64,000 nucleotides of DNA, taken from Solemya velum gill symbiont (GTDB lineage: Bacteria; Pseudomonadota; Gammaproteobacteria; Chromatiales; Chromatiaceae). Every line of letters begins with the position of its first letter. The first letter of the stretch is position 1. The DNA is taken from NCBI RefSeq assembly GCF_000787395.1, contig NZ_JRAA01000002.1, positions 372,001 through 436,000 on the forward strand. Direction: 5' to 3'. Made by a program: the position numbers and the translations under genes. Positions 29,501 to 37,862 of this stretch are shown piece after piece. The notes under the pieces were generated by a model. It saw only the letters and a list, made by a program, of their open reading frames with translations, was not told the origin of the DNA and ran no database searches.

Positions 29501-30202
29501 GGCGACGGCTGGGCATATGATATTGGCTACGGTGGACTCGATCACGTGCTGGCAACAGGTATGGATGTCAATATCCTGGTACTCGATACCGAGGTCTATT
29601 CCAACACCGGCGGGCAGACATCCAAGGCAACACCACGCGGTGCAGTCGCCAAGTTTTCAGCAGGCGGCAGGGCTTCAACCAAGAAGGACCTTGCCCTGCT
29701 GGCGATGGATTATGAACACGTCTACATTGCCCGTGTCGCCTACGGCGCCAAGGACATTCAAACCATCCATGCATTCAACGAAGCGGAAGCCTACCCGGGT
29801 CCTTCACTGATCATTGCCTACTCTCCCTGTATTGCACACGGCATTGACCTGAAGAACAACCATCAGCAACAGAAACTCGCGGTCAACAGCGGTCACTGGC
29901 CACTGTTTCGCTACAACCCGCAACAGGCCGCTGCAGGAAACAATCCGCTGCGCCTGGACTCCAAGCCCCCATCAATCCCCTACCGGGATTTTATCGAAAC
30001 AGAGATTCGATTCAGCATGCTGTGGCGTACACACCCGGAGGAAGCAGAGAAGTTTCTTGAGCAGTCACAGGAAGAGGTCAAGCGCCGCTATCACTACTAC
30101 GAACAGCTTGCGAGCCTCGAATGGGATGAGACAGGCGACGTGGAACCTCCCCACAGAAAACTCAAAGCAGAAGCAGAAAAAACGAAGGAGCAATCATCAT
30201 GA
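26576..30202 (+). CDS. nifJ: Pyruvate:ferredoxin (flavodoxin) oxidoreductase
   Basis: This single-chain enzyme of 1208 residues oxidatively decarboxylates pyruvate to acetyl-CoA and reduces ferredoxin or flavodoxin in the cytoplasm. The N-terminal domain has GNQAVAEIAH and IAIYPITPASPMGE. The two 4Fe-4S motifs are CSQCGKCPLVCPHG and CTGCGLCVEICP. The proximal cluster and thiamine-diphosphate site show CVGCGETPYVKL, NATGCSSIYGG, GDGWAYDIGYGG and DTEVYSNTGGQ. I start at 26576 because TTGGAGAA lies seven bases upstream; an ATG at 26552 has no such site. Its stop overlaps the next gene by four bases. The enzyme is oxygen-sensitive in most organisms, which points to anaerobic or microaerobic metabolism. 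Confidence 0.97.
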   Translation: MQTPRTMTIDGNQAVAEIAHLTNEVIAIYPITPASPMGEWADEWSSRNRKNLWGSVPRIIEMQSEGGAAGAIHGALQTGALSTTFTASQGLLLMIPNMFKIAGELSPTVIHVSARSLAIHALSIFGDHSDVMSARSTGFAFLASGCPQEAMDMALIAQAATLESRIPIVHFFDGFRTSHEVAKIEAIDKDAIRQLLNHEHIMAHRQRALSPEHPVIRGTSQNPDVYFQGRETVNTYYQAMPAITQKVMDQFAALTGRAYHLFDYVGTDDAEKVIVLMGSGAETAEETVNYLNAQGEKVGMIKVRLYRPFDATALIDALPSTTQSVAVLDRTKEPGADGEPLYKDIVTALAQHHARQMPTIIGGRYGLSSKEFTPGMVKAVFDELGKPQPKNQFTIGILDDVTHTSLEWNENYRTDACKEMFQAVFYGLGSDGTVSANKNSIKIIGETTEKYAQGYFEYDSKKSGAVTVSHIRFGDKPIQSSYLIGEGDANFVACHQPVFLARYPMLDKAANNAVFLLNTPLPPDEVWQSLPGKMQQQIIDKKIRLFCIDAYKIAEISGMGKRINTIMQTCFFSISGVLPGDVAIKAIKDAVENTYGRKGKRLIEVNFKAIDETLANLHEVDTPNQTEATFELVETVPDSAPEFVQQVTGEIIAGRGDQIPVSQFPVDGTYPLGTAAFEKRNIAHEIPVLDENLCSQCGKCPLVCPHGVIRSKVFDEKLLDKAPQSFKSMPIKGKDFATEMHMTYQVAPEDCTGCGLCVEICPIHDKANASHKAINMVPYTAELREQERVNWDYFLTLPEYDRTMIKTNTIKGSQILQPLFEFSGACVGCGETPYVKLASQLFGDRMLVANATGCSSIYGGNLPTTPWTTNSEGRGTAWSNSLFEDNAEFGLGMRLAIDKQKEYARELLNEMKSDIGDELVEQLLDADESSESGIKQQRERIDALRDKLKQMDSPAAHDLESVAENLARKSVWIMGGDGWAYDIGYGGLDHVLATGMDVNILVLDTEVYSNTGGQTSKATPRGAVAKFSAGGRASTKKDLALLAMDYEHVYIARVAYGAKDIQTIHAFNEAEAYPGPSLIIAYSPCIAHGIDLKNNHQQQKLAVNSGHWPLFRYNPQQAAAGNNPLRLDSKPPSIPYRDFIETEIRFSMLWRTHPEEAEKFLEQSQEEVKRRYHYYEQLASLEWDETGDVEPPHRKLKAEAEKTKEQSS

Positions 30203-31194
30203 TCGATCTGAGCACAGAGTATCTTGGACTCAAACTGGACAATCCACTGGTTCCTTCTTCATCACCCCTGACAGGTGAACTCGACTCTGCAAAAAAACTT
30301 GAGGATGCAGGTGCTTCGGCACTGGTACTGCCTTCACTCTTTGAAGAAGCAATAGAGCATGAGCAGAAACAGCTGGAACGTTTTGTCTTTTCACAATCGA
30401 TGGGACATGCGGAAGCTGACTCCTATCAGCCCATTCCAGATGATTACACCAGCGAACTGGACAACTACCTTGAACGCATTCAGGAGTTCAAATCAGCTCT
30501 CTCCATTCCTGTAATCGCCAGCCTCAACGGCATCTCTACAAATGGCTGGATAGACACCGGAAAGGAGTTACAGCAAGCCGGAGCTGATGCGCTTGAGCTC
30601 AACGTCTATTACATTGCAGCAAATCCTGACATCAGCGGTGAAGAAGTGGAATACCGCTACGTGCAGCTTCTGGCGGATTTGCGTGACCAGGTAACCATAC
30701 CCGTCACGATGAAACTCTCACCGCAATTCTCTTCAGTGACCAACATGGTACTCAAGCTGCAACAGGCGGGAGCGCATGGCGTCTCCCTGTTCAACCGATT
30801 TTATCAACCGGACATTGATCTTGAGACACTTCGTATTAATCCCCGCCTGGAACTCTCCAACCCGATGGAGTCACTGGTAAGGATTCGCTGGATTGCACTG
30901 ATTCGCAGTCACGTGGAGTTATCGATTGCAGCCACCGGTGGTATGCACCGTTCAGAAGAGATCATCAAGGCCCTGCTTGTTGGTGCTGACATCACACATC
31001 TTTGCAGTGTGTTAATACAAAAAGGGCCGGAATTTCTCGCGGAACTCAAACAGGAGTTGATCGACTGGATGGAAGAGAATGAGTACACATCAGTCACGCA
31101 AATGAAAGGCAGCCTGAGCCAGTCCTGCGCTATTAACCCGGCAGCACTTGAGCACTGTAATTATATGCAGGTGATTAAAAACTACGACCAGTAG
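30199..31194 (+). CDS. Dihydroorotate-dehydrogenase-like FMN protein paired with PFOR
   Basis: The 331-residue protein resembles the class 1 dihydroorotate dehydrogenase TIM barrel: it starts STEYLGLKLDNPLVPSSSPLTG and has IPVIASLNG, LELNVYY, VTMKLSP, AATGGMHR and the phosphate-binding end ALLVGADITHLCS. The catalytic-base region differs from PyrD, so pyrimidine synthesis should not be assumed. Its ATG overlaps the nifJ stop by four bases (ATGA), a gene pair seen in many anaerobes and facultative bacteria. The tight coupling suggests it uses ferredoxin or helps PFOR, but this is inference. Confidence 0.88.
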   Translation: MIDLSTEYLGLKLDNPLVPSSSPLTGELDSAKKLEDAGASALVLPSLFEEAIEHEQKQLERFVFSQSMGHAEADSYQPIPDDYTSELDNYLERIQEFKSALSIPVIASLNGISTNGWIDTGKELQQAGADALELNVYYIAANPDISGEEVEYRYVQLLADLRDQVTIPVTMKLSPQFSSVTNMVLKLQQAGAHGVSLFNRFYQPDIDLETLRINPRLELSNPMESLVRIRWIALIRSHVELSIAATGGMHRSEEIIKALLVGADITHLCSVLIQKGPEFLAELKQELIDWMEENEYTSVTQMKGSLSQSCAINPAALEHCNYMQVIKNYDQ

Positions 31195-31436
31195 TGATTC
31201 CAGGCGGGGAGATAAGGCGCTTTACTCCTGATTGATCAAGGCGTAGAACGTGCCATTCTGTCCACGAGATTACTTGCAGGCTGGATAATCTTTTCCGGAT
31301 TTTCAAACACCAACCGGTGTCCCACAGTAATACTTGATTGTGGGCATCAAGTGAACTGTTTTACAGCCTCTTTCAGCTTCATTTCATCTTCCGGACCTAC
31401 CATGTGATTCACTTGAACATCTTGAGCGAATCATCA

Positions 31437-32024
31437 ATGAAAAATAGCAGTTCGGTGCGAGTATGGGATCCATTCGTCAGAATTTTCCACTGGGGCCTGG
31501 TGTTGTCATTTTTACTTGCCTATGTGACCGAAGAAGATATTTTGCCAATTCACACGCTGGCTGGTTATGTTGTTACCGGTCTTCTCTCCTTGAGAATAAT
31601 CTGGGGATTTATCGGTACCCATTACGCAAAATTTTCTGAATTTATCTATTCCCCATCAACAATTTATCAATTCCTGGTTGAAACAGGAAAATTCAGGGCA
31701 CCTCGCTATCTTGGTCACAACCCGGCTGGTGGCGCCATGATATTCATGTTGATTGCATCACTACTTTTGACCTCAGTCAGTGGGCTGGTCGTCTATGGGA
31801 TTGCCGAACAGGCTGGCCCGCTGGCCGGCTTAATGTCTGGCTTCCCCCTGTTTTTCAGTGAAATAACAGAAGAGATTCATGAATTCTTCGCAAACTTCAC
31901 CCTGTTACTTGTCATCCTGCATGTCGGCGGTGTTTTCCTTGAAAGCCTGGTACACAAGGAAAATCTTGTGTTGTCGATGATTACCGGAAGAAAACGTGCA
32001 TCCAATTCCACAGAGGCTATGTAA
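31437..32024 (+). CDS. Cytochrome b (b561-type) membrane protein
   Basis: I use the ATG at 31437; a GTG at 31338 would add a non-conserved extension. The 195-residue protein has four or five hydrophobic helices with the b561-type signatures VRVWDPFVRIFHWG, IHTLAGYVVTGLLSLRIIWGFIG and the late histidines in EEIHEFFANFTLLLVILHVGG. It should bind two b haems and pass electrons from quinol to periplasmic c-type cytochromes. It starts a compact operon with the SHP-like and diheme cytochromes. Confidence 0.9.
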   Translation: MKNSSSVRVWDPFVRIFHWGLVLSFLLAYVTEEDILPIHTLAGYVVTGLLSLRIIWGFIGTHYAKFSEFIYSPSTIYQFLVETGKFRAPRYLGHNPAGGAMIFMLIASLLLTSVSGLVVYGIAEQAGPLAGLMSGFPLFFSEITEEIHEFFANFTLLLVILHVGGVFLESLVHKENLVLSMITGRKRASNSTEAM

Positions 32025-32028
32025 ACAA

Positions 32029-32409
32029 ATGAGATTGATAGCAATTTTATATTACCTGATCCCACTCTTGCTCATTCAGACAGTGACCGCAGGGCAAACA
32101 ATAAGTAACGCTGACACCGTCAGCGCATCAACAGCTGGAGAAAAACTCTGGAATCAGGAGTTTACTCACTCGGAAAAGCCACGCAGTTGTGCAGCCTGTC
32201 ATGGTGAAAATCCTGGACTGGAAGGAAAACACGTGCGTACCGGGAAACGAATAAAACCGATGGCACCTTCAATCACACCCGGGCGTTTAACCGATGTGAA
32301 GAAAGTCGAGAAGTGGTTCAAACGCAATTGCAAATGGACACTGGGCCGTGAATGTACACCCGAAGAAAAACGTCACTTTATCGCCTATGTAGAAAACTGG
32401 AAGGAGTAA
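32029..32409 (+). CDS. SHP-like monohaem cytochrome c (DUF1924)
   Basis: The 126-residue protein has a signal peptide (about 1-21) and a haem motif CAACH at residues 54-58 within PRSCAACHGENPG. No methionine lies in the usual sixth-ligand position. Instead RNC (N100, C101) and a second Cys at 109 appear in the C-terminal part. This fits sphaeroides haem protein (SHP), in which an asparagine is the sixth, displaceable ligand beside a disulfide; here the assignment of N100 is my inference. The neighbours, cytochrome b and diheme cytochrome c, are the expected SHP partners. It probably binds a small ligand such as O2 or NO in the periplasm. Confidence 0.85.
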   Translation: MRLIAILYYLIPLLLIQTVTAGQTISNADTVSASTAGEKLWNQEFTHSEKPRSCAACHGENPGLEGKHVRTGKRIKPMAPSITPGRLTDVKKVEKWFKRNCKWTLGRECTPEEKRHFIAYVENWKE

Positions 32410-32413
32410 ACCA

Positions 32414-32995
32414 ATGAAAACATTTATATTCTCAACAGCTGCATTGGCCCTGGTCGGTACCTTACTGGTTGGCGTACAGACAGTATTCAGCGACGACGAT
32501 GGCCGCTATGAAGGTCGTGGTTACTGGGAAAGAGACATGATGCGCTCAACTGGCGTTACGTCTAAACCCAATCCCCTATACCAGGAAGAGTGCGGCAGTT
32601 GCCACATGGCATACCCGCCAGGCTTGTTGCCATCTGCATCCTGGCGCAAAATGATGGGGAATCTGGAGGATCATTTCGGAGATAACGCACAGCTTGATGA
32701 TGATGTGTCTCAACAGCTTACTGAATTTCTCGTCGCAAATTCGGCTAGCAACTCAAACGACAGACGCTCTCGTGCCTTTGAGTATGGAAGTGATTACCCT
32801 GACACTATGATCCCGTTAAGAATTACTGATCTGCCATACTTTAGGCATGAACATAATGAAATTCCACGGTGGGTTCTGAAACGTGCCGGGATTGGCAGCT
32901 TGTCTGAATGCAGTGCATGCCATCAAAATGCAGAAAAAGGCTGGTTTAATGAACATGACATATATATCAAGGGAATCGGCCGCTGGGATGATTAA
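32414..32995 (+). CDS. Diheme cytochrome c (DHC), electron donor to SHP
   Basis: The 193-residue exported protein carries two haem motifs, CGSCH (60-64) and CSACH (166-170), separated by about 100 residues. It has the DHC hallmarks MAYPPGLLP, SWRKMMGNLEDHFG and PRWVLKRAGI, and ends GWFNEHDI.IKG. In the known SHP clusters this protein passes electrons from the membrane cytochrome b to SHP. Its ribosome site AAGGAG overlaps the stop of the SHP gene. The last codons overlap the start chosen for the PepSY gene. Confidence 0.92.
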   Translation: MKTFIFSTAALALVGTLLVGVQTVFSDDDGRYEGRGYWERDMMRSTGVTSKPNPLYQEECGSCHMAYPPGLLPSASWRKMMGNLEDHFGDNAQLDDDVSQQLTEFLVANSASNSNDRRSRAFEYGSDYPDTMIPLRITDLPYFRHEHNEIPRWVLKRAGIGSLSECSACHQNAEKGWFNEHDIYIKGIGRWDD

Positions 32996-33317
32996 AGATA
33001 CCGGCATCCTGATGACAGGGAGCGTGTACCAACTCATTCTGGCCATTTTCCTGGCTTGCATGACTCAAACCAGCCTGGCCGATGAGGACTATGGCAATGC
33101 CAGGAAACTGGTTGAATCAGGAACCATCCTCTCTCTTGAACAGATTCTTGATCATCTGGGCACCCGGGTCGAAGGGAAAATTCTGGAGGTTGAATTTGAA
33201 CGGGAAGATGGGCATTACATCTATGAGATCGAGATCCTTGATGATTCAGGCCTGGTTCGTGAACTGGAAGTCGATGCAGTAAGCGGCGAAATCCTGAAAA
33301 TGGAACTGGAAGATTGA
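32988..33317 (+). CDS. Exported PepSY-domain protein
   Basis: The frame can start at ATG 32988, overlapping the DHC stop, or at ATG 33012; both give a signal peptide ending TSLA. The product of 109 residues contains one PepSY domain: LSLEQILDHLGTRVEGKILEVEFERE, here cited in parts near residues 48-70, then YIYEIEILDDSGLVRELEVDA and GEIL. PepSY proteins are often encoded beside two-component systems and are thought to modulate periplasmic signalling or proteolysis. The position directly before the response regulator and kinase supports such a role. Confidence 0.85.
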   Translation: MIKDTGILMTGSVYQLILAIFLACMTQTSLADEDYGNARKLVESGTILSLEQILDHLGTRVEGKILEVEFEREDGHYIYEIEILDDSGLVRELEVDAVSGEILKMELED

Positions 33318-33320
33318 GTC

Positions 33321-33986
33321 ATGCGCCTGTTACTGGTAGAAGATGACAAATTACTCTCTGGCCTCCTGCTCAAAGAACTTGAGCAGCATGGCTTTGCAGT
33401 CGACCTCGCGGAAGATGGTCTCGATGCGGAATTTATGGGCGATGAAATTCAGTATGACCTCATCATTCTTGATCTCGGACTGCCGATAAAGTCCGGACTC
33501 GATGTTCTGGGAAGCTGGCGTCACAGGAAGAACAAAACACCGGTCTTGATCCTCACGGCACGAGATGCCTGGCACGAAAGAGTGGAAGGTTTTCGTGCAG
33601 GTGCAGATGATTATCTCGGAAAACCCTTCCATGTAGAGGAGTTGATCGTACGCGTTCAGGCATTGATTCGCCGCAGCCACGACATGCCTGGAAACGAGCT
33701 GACTTGCGGGGACCTTACCCTGGATGAAGAGCAGCAGCAGGTCATTTTATCGGATGGGACAACGACAGGATTGACAGGAACGGAGTTCCGGCTTCTACGT
33801 TACTTCATGCTCAATCCGGACAAGGTCTTGTCTAAAACACGTCTGACTGAGCATGTCTATGAGCAGGACTTTGATCGTGACAGTAACGTCATCGAGGTCT
33901 ATATTCGACGGCTGCGAGAGGCCATCGGAAAAGAGCACATTGTGACAAAACGCGGACAAGGCTATCTCTTCCCGGGAGCCGGATAA
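33321..33986 (+). CDS. OmpR/PhoB-family response regulator
   Basis: The 221-residue protein has an N-terminal receiver domain with VEDDKLL, phosphoacceptor D51 in IILDLGLP and the K in LGKPF. The C-terminal winged-helix domain has LTGTEFRLL, the DRDSNVIEVYIRRLR recognition region and TKRGQGYLF. It probably controls the cytochrome cluster it is transcribed with. The kinase start codon overlaps its stop by one base. Confidence 0.95.
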   Translation: MRLLLVEDDKLLSGLLLKELEQHGFAVDLAEDGLDAEFMGDEIQYDLIILDLGLPIKSGLDVLGSWRHRKNKTPVLILTARDAWHERVEGFRAGADDYLGKPFHVEELIVRVQALIRRSHDMPGNELTCGDLTLDEEQQQVILSDGTTTGLTGTEFRLLRYFMLNPDKVLSKTRLTEHVYEQDFDRDSNVIEVYIRRLREAIGKEHIVTKRGQGYLFPGAG

Positions 33987-35317
33987 TGAAGTCCCTGGAG
34001 CGACAGCTTCACTTCTGGCTGGCACTCAGCCTGATTATTCTGATGGCAATCATCTGGATGACCGGAAACCTCGCCATACGGAATTTGACTGAAAATTTTG
34101 CCGCATCACGCCTCCAACATGATGGTGAAAGCCTAATCGCTGCACTAGATTTTTCACGTGGATCTGACGCCCGTTTACGCTGGCGCAGACTCAACCAGGT
34201 CTATAACCAGCCCTACTCAGGGCACTACTATATTATTCTCATTGAAAATAACGCTGCCCCTCTCTATTCACGATCGCTTTGGGATAGCACACTTGAAATA
34301 CCGACCCTGTCGATTGGGGAATCGAGGCGCTTGCACCTCAATGGACCATCAAACCAGAAGCTACTTGTCTGGGTTAAGGGATTTCGAAAACAGAATGTCA
34401 ATTTCACGCTTGCTATTGCCGAAGACCTGACTGCAATCAGTGAACAGCAAAATCACTTTCAAATGTACTTTGCCATACTTGCCCTTGCCGGACTCGCCGG
34501 GTTACTGGCTATCCAGAGAGTTGTCGTCAGACGCGCGGTTCAAAAACTGGGGCCTGTACGTGAAGAAATTAGGCGTCTGGCTGATGGTGAAACGGGCAAC
34601 CTGTCGGAAGATGTGCCTTCGGAAGTTCTCCCACTGGTTCAGGAATTTAATCATTTACTGTTATTAATGTCTCGACGCGTCGTCCGCTCAAGAAATGCAC
34701 TCGGCAACCTTGCTCATGCACTTAAGGGGCCATTGAGTTTCCTCGTACAATATTTCGACGATCAGCCATCAAGCAGTCATTCGAAACAGGATACCCAGGC
34801 AAGAGAACAACTTGAACGAATTGAAAAACTGATGGAGCGGGAACTCAAACGTGCCCGGCTGGTAGGAAAAGGCGTCGCCGGACAGCAATTTGATTCGCAG
34901 CAGGAACTACCGGACCTTATCGGTTTATTGCGACAGATTCATGCGGGTAGAAATCTATCAATTGAGTATTCCATTAAGAATGACATACCACTGTTTGGTG
35001 ATCGTGAGGACATGCTTGAACTGATTGGCAACCTGCTGGATAACGCCTGTAAATGGGCTGCAAGCACTGTGAAATGCAGTGTCGGCGATCATGATGCAAT
35101 ATACAGGATCACTATCGAGGATGATGGCGAAGGTCTCTCCACTTCCAGGCTTGATGAACTGGTCAAACGTGGTGTCAGACTTGATGAGTCAACCGAGGGA
35201 CATGGCCTCGGACTGGCGATCGTCAAGGACATTGTCGATCTCTACGATGGCAACATCGAGTTCAACAGATCTGAGAAATTCGGAGGCCTGAAAGTCACTG
35301 TTTCATTGCCACGTTAA
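33986..35317 (+). CDS. Membrane sensor histidine kinase, cognate to the preceding regulator
   Basis: The 443-residue protein has two transmembrane helices (about 11-32 and 158-178) enclosing a periplasmic sensor region of about 125 residues. HAMP-like sequence follows. The phosphorylated histidine is in LGNLAHALKGPLSFL, a QseC/PhoQ-like H-box, and the ATPase has NLLDNACKWA, DDGEGLS and GHGLGLAIVKDIV. The one-base overlap with the regulator gene marks a cognate pair. The signal may relate to PepSY or to the redox state of the adjacent cytochromes, but this is inferred from position only. Confidence 0.94.
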   Translation: MKSLERQLHFWLALSLIILMAIIWMTGNLAIRNLTENFAASRLQHDGESLIAALDFSRGSDARLRWRRLNQVYNQPYSGHYYIILIENNAAPLYSRSLWDSTLEIPTLSIGESRRLHLNGPSNQKLLVWVKGFRKQNVNFTLAIAEDLTAISEQQNHFQMYFAILALAGLAGLLAIQRVVVRRAVQKLGPVREEIRRLADGETGNLSEDVPSEVLPLVQEFNHLLLLMSRRVVRSRNALGNLAHALKGPLSFLVQYFDDQPSSSHSKQDTQAREQLERIEKLMERELKRARLVGKGVAGQQFDSQQELPDLIGLLRQIHAGRNLSIEYSIKNDIPLFGDREDMLELIGNLLDNACKWAASTVKCSVGDHDAIYRITIEDDGEGLSTSRLDELVKRGVRLDESTEGHGLGLAIVKDIVDLYDGNIEFNRSEKFGGLKVTVSLPR

Positions 35318-35418
35318 TTCACCAGATTATTTCTCACCAAATTCAGATTCAATTCATCTCGCTTCCCTACACTGATAGTCACAGAGATACAGATACCGGT
35401 GGTATCAGGAGAGTTGAC

Positions 35419-35742
35419 ATGAAACGCTTAGCAAAATTTGTCAGTCTGGCGCTATTGCTTGGCACTGCATCAGTACCCTATGTGCAATCAGCACAAACCC
35501 CAATGAGAGGACCGATTCCATTTGAGAGTTTCGACAGGGATGGAAACGGAGCAATCAGTGAGCAAGAGTTTTACTCTGTTCGTGGTGAGCGTATGGCCGC
35601 CAGGGCTGCACAAGGCAGGATGTTGCGTCGTGCCGCACAGGCACCATCCTATGAGGATATTGATCTGAACGGTGACAAAGTCATCTCACGTGAAGAGCAT
35701 GCTGAACATCAGGCAACCCATTGCGCGAGACGACGACCATAG
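35419..35742 (+). CDS. Exported EF-hand protein
   Basis: The 107-residue protein has a signal peptide (about 1-26) and two EF-hand calcium loops: DRDGNGAISEQEF near 39-51 and DLNGDKVISREEH near 82-94. Both keep Asp/Asn at positions 1, 3 and 5 and Glu at 12. Such proteins are common beside PepSY and two-component genes. The ATG follows AGGAGAG at good spacing. It is probably a periplasmic calcium-binding protein with a regulatory or buffering role. Confidence 0.85.
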   Translation: MKRLAKFVSLALLLGTASVPYVQSAQTPMRGPIPFESFDRDGNGAISEQEFYSVRGERMAARAAQGRMLRRAAQAPSYEDIDLNGDKVISREEHAEHQATHCARRRP

Positions 35743-35785
35743 ATCAGGTGGCCGTATAGCCACCACAGCACATGACCAATTGCTA

Positions 35786-35817
35786 CTCTCCACATGGCTA
35801 AATAGTCATGTGGAGAG
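35786..35817. terminator. Perfect 11-bp hairpin downstream of the EF-hand gene
   Basis: CTCTCCACATG at 35786 and its exact reverse complement CATGTGGAGAG ending at 35817 enclose a 10-base loop. No T-run follows on either strand, so it is not a standard intrinsic terminator. It could be a transcript-stabilising hairpin or an operator. Confidence 0.4.
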
Positions 35818-36024
35818 GCCTCGCGACTTGCTTCATGTGAACCTGTCACCTGGAAGAAGGTGATTATCTCATCTGATCCAGGGGTAATAATTCCTTTGTT
35901 TACATAGTTTTCAGCTTCTATCTCTATCTCAACACTCAAATCGGGGTTGAGATCGTCTCCTGTATGAGAAATGATGTAATACGAAAAACCGATTCATCAA
36001 TAATAATTCTATGGGGGAAACGCA

Positions 36025-37050
36025 ATGAAAGCAGTCGGATACACAGAATCACTGGATATTGAGAATCCGGATTCACTTATCGATATAGAACTTCCTCGTC
36101 CTGAAGCCCATGGACACGACCTTCTCGTCAGGGTCAGTGCCATTTCTGTGAACCCGGTCGATGCGAAAGTCAGAAAGCGAGCTGCTCCGGAAGAAGGCAG
36201 TTACAAAATTCTGGGTTGGGATGCTGTCGGTGAAGTGATAGCCATTGGCGACGAGGTCTCTGCTTTCAAGAAGGGCGACCGCGTCTGGTACGCTGGCGAT
36301 GTCACCCGGGATGGAACCAATGCAGAGTACCATTTGGTCGATGAGAGAATTGTCGGCAAGGCGCCAGAATCATTAAGTGATGCAGAAGCTGCTGCAATTC
36401 CACTCACCTCGGTTACGGCGTTGGAACTGCTGTTTGACCGACTCGGTTTAAAAGAGGCTTCCGAAAATGAAGCAGAACAGGAGAGATTGCTCATCGTCGG
36501 TGCTGCAGGAGGCGTTGGATCGATCATGGTGCAACTTGCAGCCCAGCTGACAGACGCCACTGTTATCGGTACTGCATCGCGCCCCGAAAGTGAAAAGTGG
36601 ATAATGGACCTGGGTGCCGATCATGTCATTAATCACAGCAAGAGTTTTAGCGAAGAACTCAAACGTATAGGCGTGAACGACGTTACCCATGTCGCCTGCC
36701 TCAACCATACAGATCAGCACTTCGAGCCGTTAGTTGAAATCATCGCGCCCCAAGGGAAATTTGCACTAATTGATGATCCGGCATCAATGCTGGATGTCAT
36801 CAAGCTGAAACTGAAATCAATCTCTCTGCATTGGGAACTGATGTTTACTCGCTCAATGTTTCAGACTGATGACATGGGCAAGCAGGGAGACATGCTGAAC
36901 CGCGTTGCCGAACTGATTGATGCAGGAAACATCCGAACCACCCTGGGAGCACACTATGGCACCATCTGTGCGGATAACCTGCGCAGGGCCCACCGTGATA
37001 TCGAGAGTGGCAAATCAATCGGGAAAATCGTTCTGGAAGGATTCAGTTGA
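36025..37050 (+). CDS. Zinc-type alcohol dehydrogenase-like protein (quinone oxidoreductase group)
   Basis: The 341-residue MDR-superfamily protein starts MKAVGYTESL and has the substrate-domain motifs VNPVDAKVR and GWDAVGEV, and the NADPH site IVGAAGGVGSIMVQLA. The cysteine ligands of catalytic and structural zinc are absent, so this is the zinc-independent quinone or enone reductase type despite the usual family name. The start is supported by GGGGGA before the ATG. Its last four bases overlap the next gene, which starts with TTG. Confidence 0.9.
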   Translation: MKAVGYTESLDIENPDSLIDIELPRPEAHGHDLLVRVSAISVNPVDAKVRKRAAPEEGSYKILGWDAVGEVIAIGDEVSAFKKGDRVWYAGDVTRDGTNAEYHLVDERIVGKAPESLSDAEAAAIPLTSVTALELLFDRLGLKEASENEAEQERLLIVGAAGGVGSIMVQLAAQLTDATVIGTASRPESEKWIMDLGADHVINHSKSFSEELKRIGVNDVTHVACLNHTDQHFEPLVEIIAPQGKFALIDDPASMLDVIKLKLKSISLHWELMFTRSMFQTDDMGKQGDMLNRVAELIDAGNIRTTLGAHYGTICADNLRRAHRDIESGKSIGKIVLEGFS

Positions 37051-37862
37051 TACAGATAACCATACTACTTACCGGTGCAACCGACGGCATCGGCTTGGAA
37101 ACAGCTAAGACACTGGTCTCACAAGGCCATCATCTGTTGCTGCACGGACGCAATCCGGACAAGCTGAAAGAGTTGGAAAATACTCTCTCCGGATTAAACG
37201 GTAATGGAAGCTTTGAAAGCTATGTTGCAGATCTGTCCAACATGGCAGATGTCGAGAGACTTGCACAGGCTGTCACAGAGAAGCACACAAAACTTGATGT
37301 ATTAATCAACAACGCTGGTGTCTTGAAAACAGATCACCCCATTTCGCAAGATGGCCTAGATGTGCGCTTTGTAGTGAATACGTTTGCCCCCTACTTGCTA
37401 ACAAAAAGGCTTATGCCTCTGCTCGGACCATCCGCACGTGTGATCAATCTCTCATCTGCTGCGCAGTCACCGGTCGATCTCGAGGTGATGGCGGGGCGAA
37501 CCAGGTTGCCCGACGACCTGGCCGCATATGCACAAAGCAAACTTGCGATTACCATGTGGTCCCGCAGTATGGCGCAATCACTCGATGATGATGGCCCGGT
37601 CATTATTGCTGTTAACCCAGGCTCACTGCTCGCCACTAAAATGGTAAAAGAAGGCTTTGGCATGGCAGGGAATGACATCCGTATTGGTGCTGACATACTT
37701 GTCCGTGCAGCACTGGAAGATGAATTTGCATCGGCTTCCGGGCAGTATTTCGACAACGACTCGGGGCAGTTTGCCCCACCTCACCCGGATGCGCTGGACA
37801 GACAAAAAACAGAAACTATTGTGCATGCTATCGAGGAGACTTTGGAGAATATAACCAAATAA
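37047..37862 (+). CDS. Short-chain dehydrogenase/reductase
   Basis: The 271-residue protein has the SDR cofactor motif TGATDGIG, the NNAG motif, the catalytic Ser in INLSSAAQS and YAQSK for Tyr/Lys. No ATG lies before the cofactor motif, and the frame opens at a TTG that overlaps the stop of the oxidoreductase gene (TTGA). I take TTG as the start by translational coupling. Substrate unknown; the pair may detoxify carbonyls or quinones. Confidence 0.88.
   Translation: MIQITILLTGATDGIGLETAKTLVSQGHHLLLHGRNPDKLKELENTLSGLNGNGSFESYVADLSNMADVERLAQAVTEKHTKLDVLINNAGVLKTDHPISQDGLDVRFVVNTFAPYLLTKRLMPLLGPSARVINLSSAAQSPVDLEVMAGRTRLPDDLAAYAQSKLAITMWSRSMAQSLDDDGPVIIAVNPGSLLATKMVKEGFGMAGNDIRIGADILVRAALEDEFASASGQYFDNDSGQFAPPHPDALDRQKTETIVHAIEETLENITK

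Noticed and set aside
31339-31356. TTGAT...ATCAA pair upstream of the cytochrome cluster as an FNR site
   Set aside because: The half sites are seven bases apart, while FNR boxes need four.
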